Assembly: GCF_003337375.1 (NCBI RefSeq)
Contig: NZ_QPJD01000002.1
Span: forward strand, 62,001-126,000
Direction of reading: 5' to 3'
From: Paenibacillus prosopidis
GTDB taxonomy: Bacteria > Bacillota > Bacilli > Paenibacillales > Paenibacillaceae
DNA: 64,000 nucleotides
In this document: one piece after another, positions 56,118 to 64,000 of the stretch
Layout of the letters: each line of letters begins with the position of its first letter
Position numbering within the stretch: the first letter of the stretch is position 1
Made by a program: the position numbers and the translations under genes
Notes under the pieces: generated by a model
What the model was told of the DNA's origin: nothing
Database searches by the model: none
The model's input: the letters and a program-made list of their open reading frames with translations, nothing else

Positions 56118-57095
56118 TTAAAAGTTCAGTACTTTTTGTACTGCCGCCGAGATACGAGCTACGGAAGGAAGCCACGCATCCTCTATTTGAGCAAACGGAT
56201 ATACGGTATCCGGTCCGGCAACGCGAAGCACTGGCGCTTCCAGGTGCAAAATTGCTTTTTCATTAATTTGAGCGATAACTTCAGCTGCAACGCCGGATGT
56301 CTTTTGAGCTTCTTGAACAACGATTGCCCTGTTCGTTTTTTGAATCGAAGCTACAATGGTATCGATATCTAGCGGAAGCAGGGTACGAAGATCGATTACC
56401 TCTGCCTTTACGCCTGTTTTCTCCAGCTCTTCCGCTGCTTTCACAGCGGTGTGAACCATCAAGCCGTAAGCAATAATCGTTACGTCGCTACCTTCGCGAA
56501 CAACGTTAGCTTTGCCGATCTCGACCGTGTACTCACCTTCAGGCACATCTGCCTTGAACGCGCGGTACAGGTTCAAATGCTCCATGAAAAATACAGGGTC
56601 ATTGTCACGGATTGCGGAAATCATCAAACCTTTTGCATCGTAAGGATTCGAAGGGATGATTACTTTAATACCAGGAGTTTGAATCGCAAGACCTTCAAGA
56701 GAATCGGTATGAAGCTCAGCCGCTTTGACGCCTCCGCCAAATGGCGTACGGAATACGATTGGCGAATTATAGCGTCCGCCTGAGCGGTAACGCATACGAG
56801 CCGCTTGAATAAACATTTGATCAAGCGCTTCGAAGATAAAACCGACAAACTGGATTTCTGCGATCGGACGGAAGCCTTGAATACCCATCCCTACTGCCAT
56901 ACCAGCGATAGCCGATTCAGCAAGCGGCGTATCGAATACGCGATCTTCGCCAAACTCTTCCTGCAAACCTTCTGTCACACGGAACACTCCGCCGACCTTA
57001 CCTGCGTCCTCACCGAAGATGAGCACGTTCGAATCACGTTTAAGTTCTATGCGCATCGCATCGCGAATCGCTTCCAACATATTCATTTGAGCCAT
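56118..57095 (-). CDS. pdhB: Pyruvate dehydrogenase E1 beta subunit
   Basis: The 325-residue beta subunit works with PdhA to decarboxylate pyruvate on thiamine diphosphate. [35 protein letters not shown] and [18 protein letters not shown] are typical of the family. [18 protein letters not shown] contains the conserved His. The gap to pdhA is 20 bases. Confidence 0.96.
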   Translation of the reverse strand: MAQMNMLEAIRDAMRIELKRDSNVLIFGEDAGKVGGVFRVTEGLQEEFGEDRVFDTPLAESAIAGMAVGMGIQGFRPIAEIQFVGFIFEALDQMFIQAARMRYRSGGRYNSPIVFRTPFGGGVKAAELHTDSLEGLAIQTPGIKVIIPSNPYDAKGLMISAIRDNDPVFFMEHLNLYRAFKADVPEGEYTVEIGKANVVREGSDVTIIAYGLMVHTAVKAAEELEKTGVKAEVIDLRTLLPLDIDTIVASIQKTNRAIVVQEAQKTSGVAAEVIAQINEKAILHLEAPVLRVAGPDTVYPFAQIEDAWLPSVARISAAVQKVLNF

Positions 57096-57115
57096 GATCG
57101 TCTGATCCTCCTCTA

Positions 57116-58192
<1,077 letters not shown>

Positions 58193-58240
58193 TCACCTCA
58201 ATCGAAATATTTGAAAATCGTTTACCTCTGTTATAGAATT

Positions 58241-58270
58241 ATTATAAACCTGTTTAATGAAAATGGTCAA
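58241..58270 (-). promoter_or_regulatory. Sigma-A promoter of the pdh operon
   Basis: On the minus strand TTGACC, 18 bases, TATAAT lies about 60 bases upstream of the pdhA start. A TTGAAAATCGTTTACC sequence between promoter and start partly resembles a CcpA (cre) site, but with three mismatches, so I do not claim it. Confidence 0.7.
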
Positions 58271-58473
58271 AGCAAAAAACAAAAAAACCGTTGTTTTTTC
58301 GCCGATTCTCATCATTCTATTAAGAAATTGTATATGCTACAGACTTATATTATCACTATAACAGCATAATACAACAAAACAGAATTAGATGCGATTCCCA
58401 GGATTACCTTTCTATTGTTTACCCACAACAGCAGCTTTCCATTCAATAATTCAAAACGTTAGGAGATAAAGAA

Positions 58474-59211
58474 ATGACGGATGAGCGATATTTAAAACGT
58501 ACAATTGTAAAAGAATCCGTGCCTAGCAGTCTGCTGCCGGAGCAATCGCGCAACTTGCGCATCTTTTTGCCGCCAGGCTATAACGAGGTGCTTAGCTACC
58601 CTGTCGTCTATTGCCAAGACGGCGAAGACTTCTTCAATTTCGGCCGGATTGCGACAACGGCAACCCGGTTAATTTTGGACGAAGGTCTGGAGCCCTTTAT
58701 TATTGTCGGCGTCGATGTCGACAAGAAGCTGCGGACGGCGGAGTATGCGCCGGATGGCGACAGACATGCCAATTACATCCGTTTCTTCGCAGAGGAGCTT
58801 CTCCCGTTTGTAGAGGAACGTTATTCTGTAAGACGGGAGCCTGAACACAGGCTGCTTGCGGGGGATTCGCTCGGCGGATCGGTTTCACTACATTTGGCTC
58901 TGACATATCCTCATTTGTTCACGCGTGTAATGTCTTTATCCGGTGCTTATTACGGCATTTCGCAAAACATCATCTCTGCGGCAGGCGACCTCAGCTGGCT
59001 TACCGTCTATATGATTGTCGGCCTGCAAGAAGATGCTTATGAAACGGATCGAGGAGTATTTGATTTCGTCGCGCTGAACCGGAATGCAAAAGCTCTGCTT
59101 GAGCTGAAGCAGGCGATACTCTTTTATGAAGAGAAAGATGGAAAGCACCAATGGGGGTTTTGGCAAAAAGAACTCGGTCAAGCGCTCTCCTATTTCATTG
59201 AGGTTGAATAG
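58474..59211 (+). CDS. Esterase of the enterochelin-esterase (YbbA/IroE-like) type
   Basis: The 245-residue alpha/beta hydrolase has LLAGDSLGGSVSLHLALTYP with the nucleophilic Ser, and YCQDGEDFFNF and VGVDVDKKLRTAEYAP as family features. The acid and His lie further on, with KHQWGFW near the end. The substrate could be a siderophore ester or similar; no siderophore genes are near. It has AGGAGATAA just before the ATG, and a terminator after it. Confidence 0.8.
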   Translation: MTDERYLKRTIVKESVPSSLLPEQSRNLRIFLPPGYNEVLSYPVVYCQDGEDFFNFGRIATTATRLILDEGLEPFIIVGVDVDKKLRTAEYAPDGDRHANYIRFFAEELLPFVEERYSVRREPEHRLLAGDSLGGSVSLHLALTYPHLFTRVMSLSGAYYGISQNIISAAGDLSWLTVYMIVGLQEDAYETDRGVFDFVALNRNAKALLELKQAILFYEEKDGKHQWGFWQKELGQALSYFIEVE

Positions 59212-59224
59212 CTCCAAAAATACG

Positions 59225-59271
59225 AAAAAAGCTGCCCGACAGGTTCAAGCCATGAACCGGGACAGCTTTTT
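59225..59271. terminator. Bidirectional terminator after the esterase
   Basis: AAAAAAGCTG and CAGCTTTTTT form an outer stem and GGTTCA/TGAACC an inner one. It separates the esterase from the convergent phosphatase operon. Confidence 0.85.
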
Positions 59272-59281
59272 TTACATTTGA

Positions 59282-59785
59282 TTAATTCATATCCAAATCT
59301 GATTGGACCCGCTTCAGCAGCTCCTTGCAGCCATTGTCTACAAGCTCATAGACAAACGAGAAATTACCGTCGTAGTATGGGTCAGGCACATCTGCCATCG
59401 CTTTGTCCGGAAGAAGCTCCATAAAGGTAAACAGCTGCTTTTGCGAGCCGTCACCCTCCCGCTTCGCTCCTCCTGCATCATTTAGCAGTTTACGAACATC
59501 GCGCAGGTTGTTCGTATCCATACATACGATATAATCGAAAGATTCGAAATCATCGGAAATAACTAAACGCGCCTTCATCCCTTGATGAGAAATACGGTGC
59601 TGATCTAATTGCTTACGAGTCCCCTCATGCGGGGGATGGCCCAGATGCCAATCGCCAGTTCCTGCTGAATCCACTTCGATACGGTGAGACAAGCCGGCTT
59701 GCTCCACTTGATGACGCATAACGGCTTCCGCCATCGGTGAACGGCAAATGTTGCCTAGACAAACGAACAATATGCGAGCTTTCAT
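59282..59785 (-). CDS. Low-molecular-weight protein-tyrosine phosphatase
   Basis: The 167-residue protein has the active site VCLGNICRSPMAEA (Cys and Arg in the C-x5-R loop) and DVPDPYYDGNFSFVYEL, with the general-acid Asp. In Gram-positive bacteria such phosphatases act on tyrosine or arginine phosphoproteins. The start overlaps the end of the TRIC-like gene by four bases. Confidence 0.92.
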   Translation of the reverse strand: MKARILFVCLGNICRSPMAEAVMRHQVEQAGLSHRIEVDSAGTGDWHLGHPPHEGTRKQLDQHRISHQGMKARLVISDDFESFDYIVCMDTNNLRDVRKLLNDAGGAKREGDGSQKQLFTFMELLPDKAMADVPDPYYDGNFSFVYELVDNGCKELLKRVQSDLDMN

Positions 59786-60423
59786 TGCACGCCTCCTTTC
59801 TGCCGCGGTTCAGCTGCTGCTATCTTGAGCGAGCGGCGCGGAAGTTTCCACTTGTAATAGACCGACAGCATCCGGAAACTAATAATAACGACAAATAAAA
59901 ACAGCAGCTCTAAAGTCGATTTAAACCAGCCAAGACCAATTGCGAGTCCCGCAAGCATAGCCCACACGGCATAAATTTCATCCTTCAGGACAAGAGGCTT
60001 CCGCCCGGCAAGCACGTCCCGGATTATACCGCCGCCAATTCCCGTAAGCATCGCAGCAACAAGCACCGCACTGAGCGGATGCTTCATTTGTGTCGCATAA
60101 AGCGCCCCTTGAATCGCAAATGCCGACAAGCCGATGGCATCGAAAAAGGCTTCGCTGCGCCGCCACCGCTGAATCCATACGACAGGCAGCACGAAGGCGA
60201 TCGTCATAGCGATAATTGCTATTTTGAGCAAATAGCCTTGGCTCCAAAGCGACGTGACCGGCATACCGATCAACAGGTTTCGGACGACCCCGCCGCCGAA
60301 TGCCGTTACCAAGCCGAGTACGAATACGCCCAAAATATCGTATTCCTCCTCCATTGCCACAATCGCTCCGCTGACCGCGAAAGCAATCGTGCCAATAATA
60401 CTGAAGATTCCAAAAATGTCCAT
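59782..60423 (-). CDS. TRIC-family (UPF0126) membrane protein
   Basis: The 213-residue protein has seven membrane segments and the duplicated TRIC/UPF0126 repeat, seen as FAVSGAIVAMEEEYDILGV and later FAIQGALYATQMKHPLS. GGGVVRNLLIG and GIGGGIIRDVLAGRKP are the paired Gly-rich loops. It resembles trimeric cation channels. I take the ATG at 60423; an in-frame start at 60474 would add a hydrophilic segment that the family lacks. It is co-transcribed with the phosphatase. Confidence 0.85.
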   Translation of the reverse strand: MDIFGIFSIIGTIAFAVSGAIVAMEEEYDILGVFVLGLVTAFGGGVVRNLLIGMPVTSLWSQGYLLKIAIIAMTIAFVLPVVWIQRWRRSEAFFDAIGLSAFAIQGALYATQMKHPLSAVLVAAMLTGIGGGIIRDVLAGRKPLVLKDEIYAVWAMLAGLAIGLGWFKSTLELLFLFVVIISFRMLSVYYKWKLPRRSLKIAAAEPRQKGGVQ

Positions 60424-60643
60424 ATTCACCGCTTTTATTCCTCGCTTCCCGTCCCATGCACCGACCTTAGTCATCGGTACTTTCCTTCCCCATTTTAGCT
60501 GGGAGCATACGGTTTCGCAACGACAAATTTCGCGCTATTCCGAGCGCAATATAAGTCGCTTATCGGTTTACTCTAGTTTTTAAGTAACAAAAGGCTATAT
60601 ACTTGGTATTATATGATTTTCCTATATGAAAGGACGACACTTC

Positions 60644-61282
60644 ATGCAACCTCGCATCGTCATCTGCACGGGCGGCCAGCTCGGCGCTTGGGCTCTTGAA
60701 CATATAAAAGCCGGCGATTTGCTCATTGGAGCTGACAGCGGCGCACGCTTTCTTATTTCGCAAGGGCTGCGGCCGGATATTGCGATCGGCGACTTCGACT
60801 CGGTCTCTGCGGAAGAGCTGGCCATCATCCGCAGCAGCAGCGGACAGACAATAGCTTGCGATCCGGTCGACAAGGATTACACAGATACCGAAATGGCTGT
60901 AAGACTTTCACTCGATATGCAGCCATCTGAACTAGTACTGCTCGGTGCACTAGGCACTCGATTCGATCATTCACTCGCCAACGTTCATCTGCTTGCTCTC
61001 GCGGCAAAGCAAAACGTTCGCGCAACTATTATTGACGAACATAACAAAATTACACTGGCAACTGAGCAAATCATGATTCAAAAACAAGGTTATCCTAACG
61101 TTTCACTGCTGCCGCTTACCATGCAAGTAAAAGGGATTACATTAACAGGTTTTCAATATCCGCTGACCGATGCAGCATTGACGATTGGCCAATCGCTAGG
61201 GATTAGCAATGTGTTGACTGCTCCCACCGGAACGATCCAATTAAGCGAGGGGCTGCTCCTGATTATCCAAAGCCGGGACTAG
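60644..61282 (+). CDS. thiN: Thiamine pyrophosphokinase
   Basis: The enzyme converts thiamine to thiamine diphosphate with ATP, the cofactor used by PdhA/PdhB in the same window. The 212-residue protein has LIGADSGARFLISQG and IAIGDFDSV (the Asp-rich ATP site), and DKDYTDTEMAVRLSL. LGALGTRFDHSLANVHLL is the family signature. AAAGGA lies upstream of the ATG at 60644. Confidence 0.93.
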   Translation: MQPRIVICTGGQLGAWALEHIKAGDLLIGADSGARFLISQGLRPDIAIGDFDSVSAEELAIIRSSSGQTIACDPVDKDYTDTEMAVRLSLDMQPSELVLLGALGTRFDHSLANVHLLALAAKQNVRATIIDEHNKITLATEQIMIQKQGYPNVSLLPLTMQVKGITLTGFQYPLTDAALTIGQSLGISNVLTAPTGTIQLSEGLLLIIQSRD

Positions 61283-61298
61283 AAATCCTTCATATAAG

Positions 61299-61332
61299 CA
61301 AAGAGCCGAGGTTCATGAACCCCGGCTTTTTT
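61299..61332. terminator. Terminator between thiN and the mutS2-like gene
   Basis: AAAGAGCCGAGGTTCA and TGAACCCCGGCTTTT form a stem followed by T residues on the plus strand. It serves both convergent genes. Confidence 0.9.
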
Positions 61333-61337
61333 TGATA

Positions 61338-63269
61338 TTACTTATAAATGTCTTCCTCAGGTGTAACGATGGAAAGCCCTTCTACATGCTTACGGTTCAT
61401 CAGCTTGCGTGCTTTTCTATTTTGCTTCGTTTCAAATACGATATCCAAATCATATTGCTCGTCAGGATACAATTTTGTTTTGGCGATATATAGCTTGATC
61501 CGTTTATGGTTAAAGGTGAGCTTCTGGCCCTGCACCTGCACAACAACATTGCCCCGCTCATCTGCAGGTCGAAATACCACTCCGATTCTCTTTAACGGAT
61601 AAATCCAAACCGCGTCTCCCTTCTGAAACGGTTTAGCTTTTGGTTTTACGGCTTCGCCGGTATCGTTAAGCTTCTTCGTTTGTTCATTCACTTCAGTGTT
61701 TACTAACGGCAGCTTCATTAACTCTGGTTTTATAGTCGTCTCTTGCTTACGCACTAGAAGCTGCTCCGCACGCTGCAGAACCTCTTCCGGCAAACCGAAT
61801 CTCCGCGCGATCGCGAATGCATGGCTGTCCCCAGCTTCACCAATTTCTAAACGGTAAAGCGGCTTTAATGTTTCTGAATCAAATGCCATTTTTGCGTTTT
61901 GACAGCCTGCCGTTCGGGCGGCAAATGATTTGATTTCATTAAAATGGGTTGTTGCTGCAGCTAATGCCCCTCGTTTCAGCAATTGTTCAAGCAATGCGAT
62001 TGAAAGCGCTATTCCTTCAGAAGGATCTGTCCCTGCCGCAAGCTCATCCAGCAGCAGCAATGCTCTCGGACTGGCATATTTAAGCATTTCGTTCAGCACT
62101 GTAATGTGAGAGGAAAAGGTGCTCAGCGACTGCTCCAAGCTTTGACCATCACCCACATCGGCAATGACATGTTGGAACACGCCTAGAACGCTTCCCTCCT
62201 CCGCGGGCACAAGCAAGCCCGATTGCAGCATGAGCACAAACAATCCGATCGTCTTTAAAGTAACTGTTTTCCCGCCGGTGTTAGGACCCGTGATAATAAG
62301 CTGCTTCCAGCCATAGCCAAGCTCAACATTTAGCGGAACGCTTCCCTGCCCAAGCAAAGGATGGCGAGCTCCTTTGAGCCGGATAACCGGCTGATCCAAT
62401 AATTCAATTCGTTTTCCTTCATAGGATCGGGACAGCTTAGCCCGGGCTGTTATGAAGTCAAACGACGCCATCGCTTCCACATTACGATGCAGTTCAAAAG
62501 AAAAAGATTCAGCCAGCTCCGACAATCGCGCTAAAATGACCGTACGCTCGCGCTCTTCCTCAGCCTTCCACTGCTGCAGTTCTACTTGAAGCTCAGCAAC
62601 ATCAACGGGTTCAACGAACAGCGTCTGCCCGCTTGACGATTCATCCCATACCATACCAGGCACCTGCTTGCGCAGCTCACGCTTCACTGCTATCACGAAC
62701 CGGTCACGCCGTTTGCTAATAACCGGCTCTTGCAGCGACGTGCGATACTTATGCAGCGCATGCTCCATTTTTCGCTGTATTTTATCTTCGGAAGCATAAA
62801 TGTGCCTTCTTATAAAAGCGAGATCAGCACTTGCTTGGTCTGTAATTAAGCCGTACCGTATACAACGGTTCAGCTCATCCCGAAGCTGAGGACAATCATA
62901 CATCGACTCCGCATAAGCCGCTATAGTCGGTGCGATGCTGCGTTTGCTGTACATATACTTTTTCATTTGCACGACAGAGGTAAGCCATACAGACAATTGC
63001 TCCAGCTCCGATTCGTTATAAACCCGCCCTTTACCAAGCAATGTCAGAAAAGGATCGATCCCTTCCATAGCTGACAATGGGATGCTGGCACCACTTGCAA
63101 GCAATGCCGCAGCTTCCTCCGTTTCCTGCAGCCAAGACTCAATTTGTCTGTATTTTGTACTCGGCTCCAGCCGCTCAGCGAGTAACCGCCCCGCGGGTGA
63201 TACAGTAAAACTACTGACTTGCTCCTTCACTTTGTCATACTCTAATTTTCTCCAAGATGCATTGATCAT
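61338..63269 (-). CDS. MutS2-like ATPase without an Smr domain
   Basis: The 643-residue protein is a MutS-family ATPase of the MutS2 type. GPNTGGKTVTLKTIGL is the Walker A, LLLLDELAAGTDPSEG the Walker B, and STFSSHITVLNEML precedes it; THFNEIKSFA follows. Residues before the ATPase form the clamp and lever. MutS2 is normally about 780 residues and ends in an Smr nuclease domain; here the C-terminus is only a 120-residue region (MGDAVWIYPLKRIGVVFRP-like and then a basic tail). It may act on branched DNA or ribosomes, but cannot cut as canonical MutS2 does. Confidence 0.88.
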   Translation of the reverse strand: MINASWRKLEYDKVKEQVSSFTVSPAGRLLAERLEPSTKYRQIESWLQETEEAAALLASGASIPLSAMEGIDPFLTLLGKGRVYNESELEQLSVWLTSVVQMKKYMYSKRSIAPTIAAYAESMYDCPQLRDELNRCIRYGLITDQASADLAFIRRHIYASEDKIQRKMEHALHKYRTSLQEPVISKRRDRFVIAVKRELRKQVPGMVWDESSSGQTLFVEPVDVAELQVELQQWKAEEERERTVILARLSELAESFSFELHRNVEAMASFDFITARAKLSRSYEGKRIELLDQPVIRLKGARHPLLGQGSVPLNVELGYGWKQLIITGPNTGGKTVTLKTIGLFVLMLQSGLLVPAEEGSVLGVFQHVIADVGDGQSLEQSLSTFSSHITVLNEMLKYASPRALLLLDELAAGTDPSEGIALSIALLEQLLKRGALAAATTHFNEIKSFAARTAGCQNAKMAFDSETLKPLYRLEIGEAGDSHAFAIARRFGLPEEVLQRAEQLLVRKQETTIKPELMKLPLVNTEVNEQTKKLNDTGEAVKPKAKPFQKGDAVWIYPLKRIGVVFRPADERGNVVVQVQGQKLTFNHKRIKLYIAKTKLYPDEQYDLDIVFETKQNRKARKLMNRKHVEGLSIVTPEEDIYK

Positions 63270-63301
63270 CTTATTGCCTCCTTAATTTTGGATAAAAAAA
63301 A

Positions 63302-63337
63302 GACAGGAACAGAACGCGGGCGCGTTCCATTCCTGTC
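63302..63337 (-). terminator. Hairpin with T run directly upstream of the mutS2-like gene
   Basis: On the minus strand GACAGGAATGGAACGCG and CGCGTTCTGTTCCTGTC pair with a few mismatches, followed by eight T residues. It ends only about 25 bases before the AAGGAGG site of the gene at 63269, so it could act as a leader attenuator. Confidence 0.75.
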
Positions 63338-63370
63338 ATGTTCGACGTATGCTCCAATACCGCTTCCATC

Positions 63371-63389
63371 GTTAACGCAATTCGTTAAC
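63371..63389. promoter_or_regulatory. Perfect short inverted repeat, possible operator
   Basis: GTTAACG-CAATT-CGTTAAC is a perfect 7-base inverted repeat with a 5-base centre. It lies between two terminators upstream of the mutS2-like gene and could be an operator. Confidence 0.4.
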
Positions 63390-63402
63390 AGAAAAAAGAG
63401 TA

Positions 63403-63634
63403 TAAAAAAACCGCGCTGCGAGAGCACGGTGATTGGGCCGCTGTCGAATTGCATTCAGGCGGAAATCCTCATGTCCTTAACTCTTGGCGTCAGATAACTA
63501 AATAGAGCCTTGCCGCACGACACAAATGCACCGGACGTAAGCCGCAAGACCTTCGTTCATCTGACCATATCCAATTTATGAGTTAAGAACACCGTTAATC
63601 ATTAAAATTTCCCCTTTTCGTTGAAGAAGCTTAC
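63403..63634 (-). ncRNA. Candidate structured RNA or attenuated leader transcript
   Basis: A promoter at 63641-63670 and the terminator at 63410-63430 define a transcript of about 230 bases. It has a 12-bp helix closing the 5' domain (TGTTCTTAACTC at 63580-63591 with GAGTTAAGGACA at 63472-63483). Inside are a GTCAGAT/ATCTGAC helix and a GTCTTGC/GCAAGGC helix. A second hairpin (CCGC/GCGG with GAAT-GCA-AUUC inside) precedes the terminator. An 8-codon frame (MINGVLNS) with AAGGGGA before it lies at its 5' end. I cannot match it to 6S, SRP, T-box or any riboswitch that I know. Confidence 0.5.
63410..63430 (-). terminator. Terminator of the small structured RNA
   Basis: On the minus strand ACCGTGC and GCGCGGT pair (one G-T pair) with a 7-base loop and are followed by seven T residues. 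Confidence 0.75.
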
Positions 63635-63640
63635 CCCAAT

Positions 63641-63670
63641 AATATACAAAAAAGACAAGTCCTCTGTCAA
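63641..63670 (-). promoter_or_regulatory. Sigma-A promoter of the structured RNA
   Basis: On the minus strand TTGACA (63670-63665), 18 bases, then TATATT (63646-63641) is a near-consensus promoter. It lies just after the metallo-hydrolase gene at 63693 and reads toward the RNA. Confidence 0.7.
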
Positions 63671-63692
63671 GCCCGACATTAAGACCGGCAGA

Positions 63693-64000
63693 TTAAATCG
63701 TTATCGACATCCCTGTCCGAGCGAATTCCATTCTCTCCGGCAGCGCATATGATTTTCTGAAGTCAATGTCATGGGACATATGAGTAAGAAGCGTGCGCTT
63801 TGCTTCCCACTTCCCGGTCAATTCGATTGCTTCAAGGACATCATAAACGGACCTCGTTTCATAAGCGAATGGCTCATGATAAAAACTTGTCCCAAATACA
63901 AGTAAATCAAGGCCGTATAAGGGCTCCTGCTGCTGCTCCGTCAAACCGATTGAATCGGAACAATATGCCCACTTATAACCGTTAATGGTATGTTCGAACC
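63693..64000 (-). CDS. C-terminal part of a metallo-beta-lactamase-fold hydrolase
   Basis: The frame is open to the right edge (YKWAYCSDSIGLTEQQQ). The C-terminus reads LLTHMSHDIDFRK and LPERMEFARTGMSITI, typical of PhnP-like MBL-fold phosphodiesterases, with TH and SHD as late metal-site residues. The N-terminal HxHxDH site lies outside the window. Confidence 0.7.
   Translation of the reverse strand, partial: FEHTINGYKWAYCSDSIGLTEQQQEPLYGLDLLVFGTSFYHEPFAYETRSVYDVLEAIELTGKWEAKRTLLTHMSHDIDFRKSYALPERMEFARTGMSITI

Noticed and set aside
58205..58230. Possible CcpA (cre) site upstream of pdhA
   Set aside because: Three mismatches to the consensus at conserved positions; not strong enough to claim.
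63302..63430. T-box riboswitch upstream of the mutS2-like gene
   Set aside because: The GGAATGGAACGCG stretch only loosely recalls the T-box sequence, and no specifier loop or aminoacyl-tRNA gene is present.

Overview
The window looks like a chromosomal segment of a spore-forming Firmicute of the Paenibacillaceae (Paenibacillus or a close relative). The evidence is strong AGGAGG-type ribosome binding sites, a YpdA-type bacillithiol-disulfide reductase, a consensus Gram-positive LexA operator, CgeB-like spore-surface glycosyltransferases and sigma-K-like promoters. No tRNA, rRNA or CRISPR array was seen. The genus is inferred from gene content, not from a search.

The left half (about 0.2-33.1 kb) is an accessory glycan island. 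It holds glycosyltransferases of several folds, a GDP-mannose branch (manC, gmd, rmd, and a GDP-fucose-synthase-like fcl), a dTDP-sugar remnant (rmlA intact, rmlC broken), three sugar or small-molecule methyltransferases, and a methyl-cycle set (metK, ahcY and a PfkB kinase that could be an adenosine kinase). It also has an APS kinase and two related proteins of unknown function. Three small, very basic proteins and the N-termini of four glycosyltransferases carry the same (Tyr/Phe)-x-x-Gly tetrad repeat. I think this shared module is the most interesting feature of the window: it may hold the enzymes and their scaffold together on the developing spore. Three promoter-like sites in the island match the mother-cell sigma-K pattern (AC, 16-17 bases, CATA).

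The island is heavily rearranged. It has remnants of IS3-, IS1182- and IS110-family elements, a methyltransferase/gmd chimeric pseudogene, two decayed copies of pfkB, a metK scar, an rmd scrap fused to the end of manC, and fragments of glycosyltransferases. Duplicated pieces keep recognisable similarity to intact genes in the same window, so the locus appears to have been reshuffled by local duplication and deletion.

The right half (33.2-64 kb) is ordinary chromosomal backbone in compact operons separated by clear terminators. In order: ypdA; a six-gene operon MOSC - APH kinase - YdjC deacetylase - MoxR ATPase - DUF58 - DUF4129; a membrane-tethered receiver protein; ABC ATPase - GNAT - DUF3298; a 74-residue protein behind two LexA boxes; a HAD hydrolase; topoisomerase III; gltD; a hotdog thioesterase, thyA and dfrA; the pyruvate dehydrogenase operon pdhABCD; an esterase; a low-molecular-weight phosphatase with a TRIC-like membrane protein; thiamine pyrophosphokinase; a MutS2-like protein without an Smr domain; and a metallo-hydrolase running off the right edge. 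A probable free-standing structured RNA with its own promoter and terminator lies between the last two.
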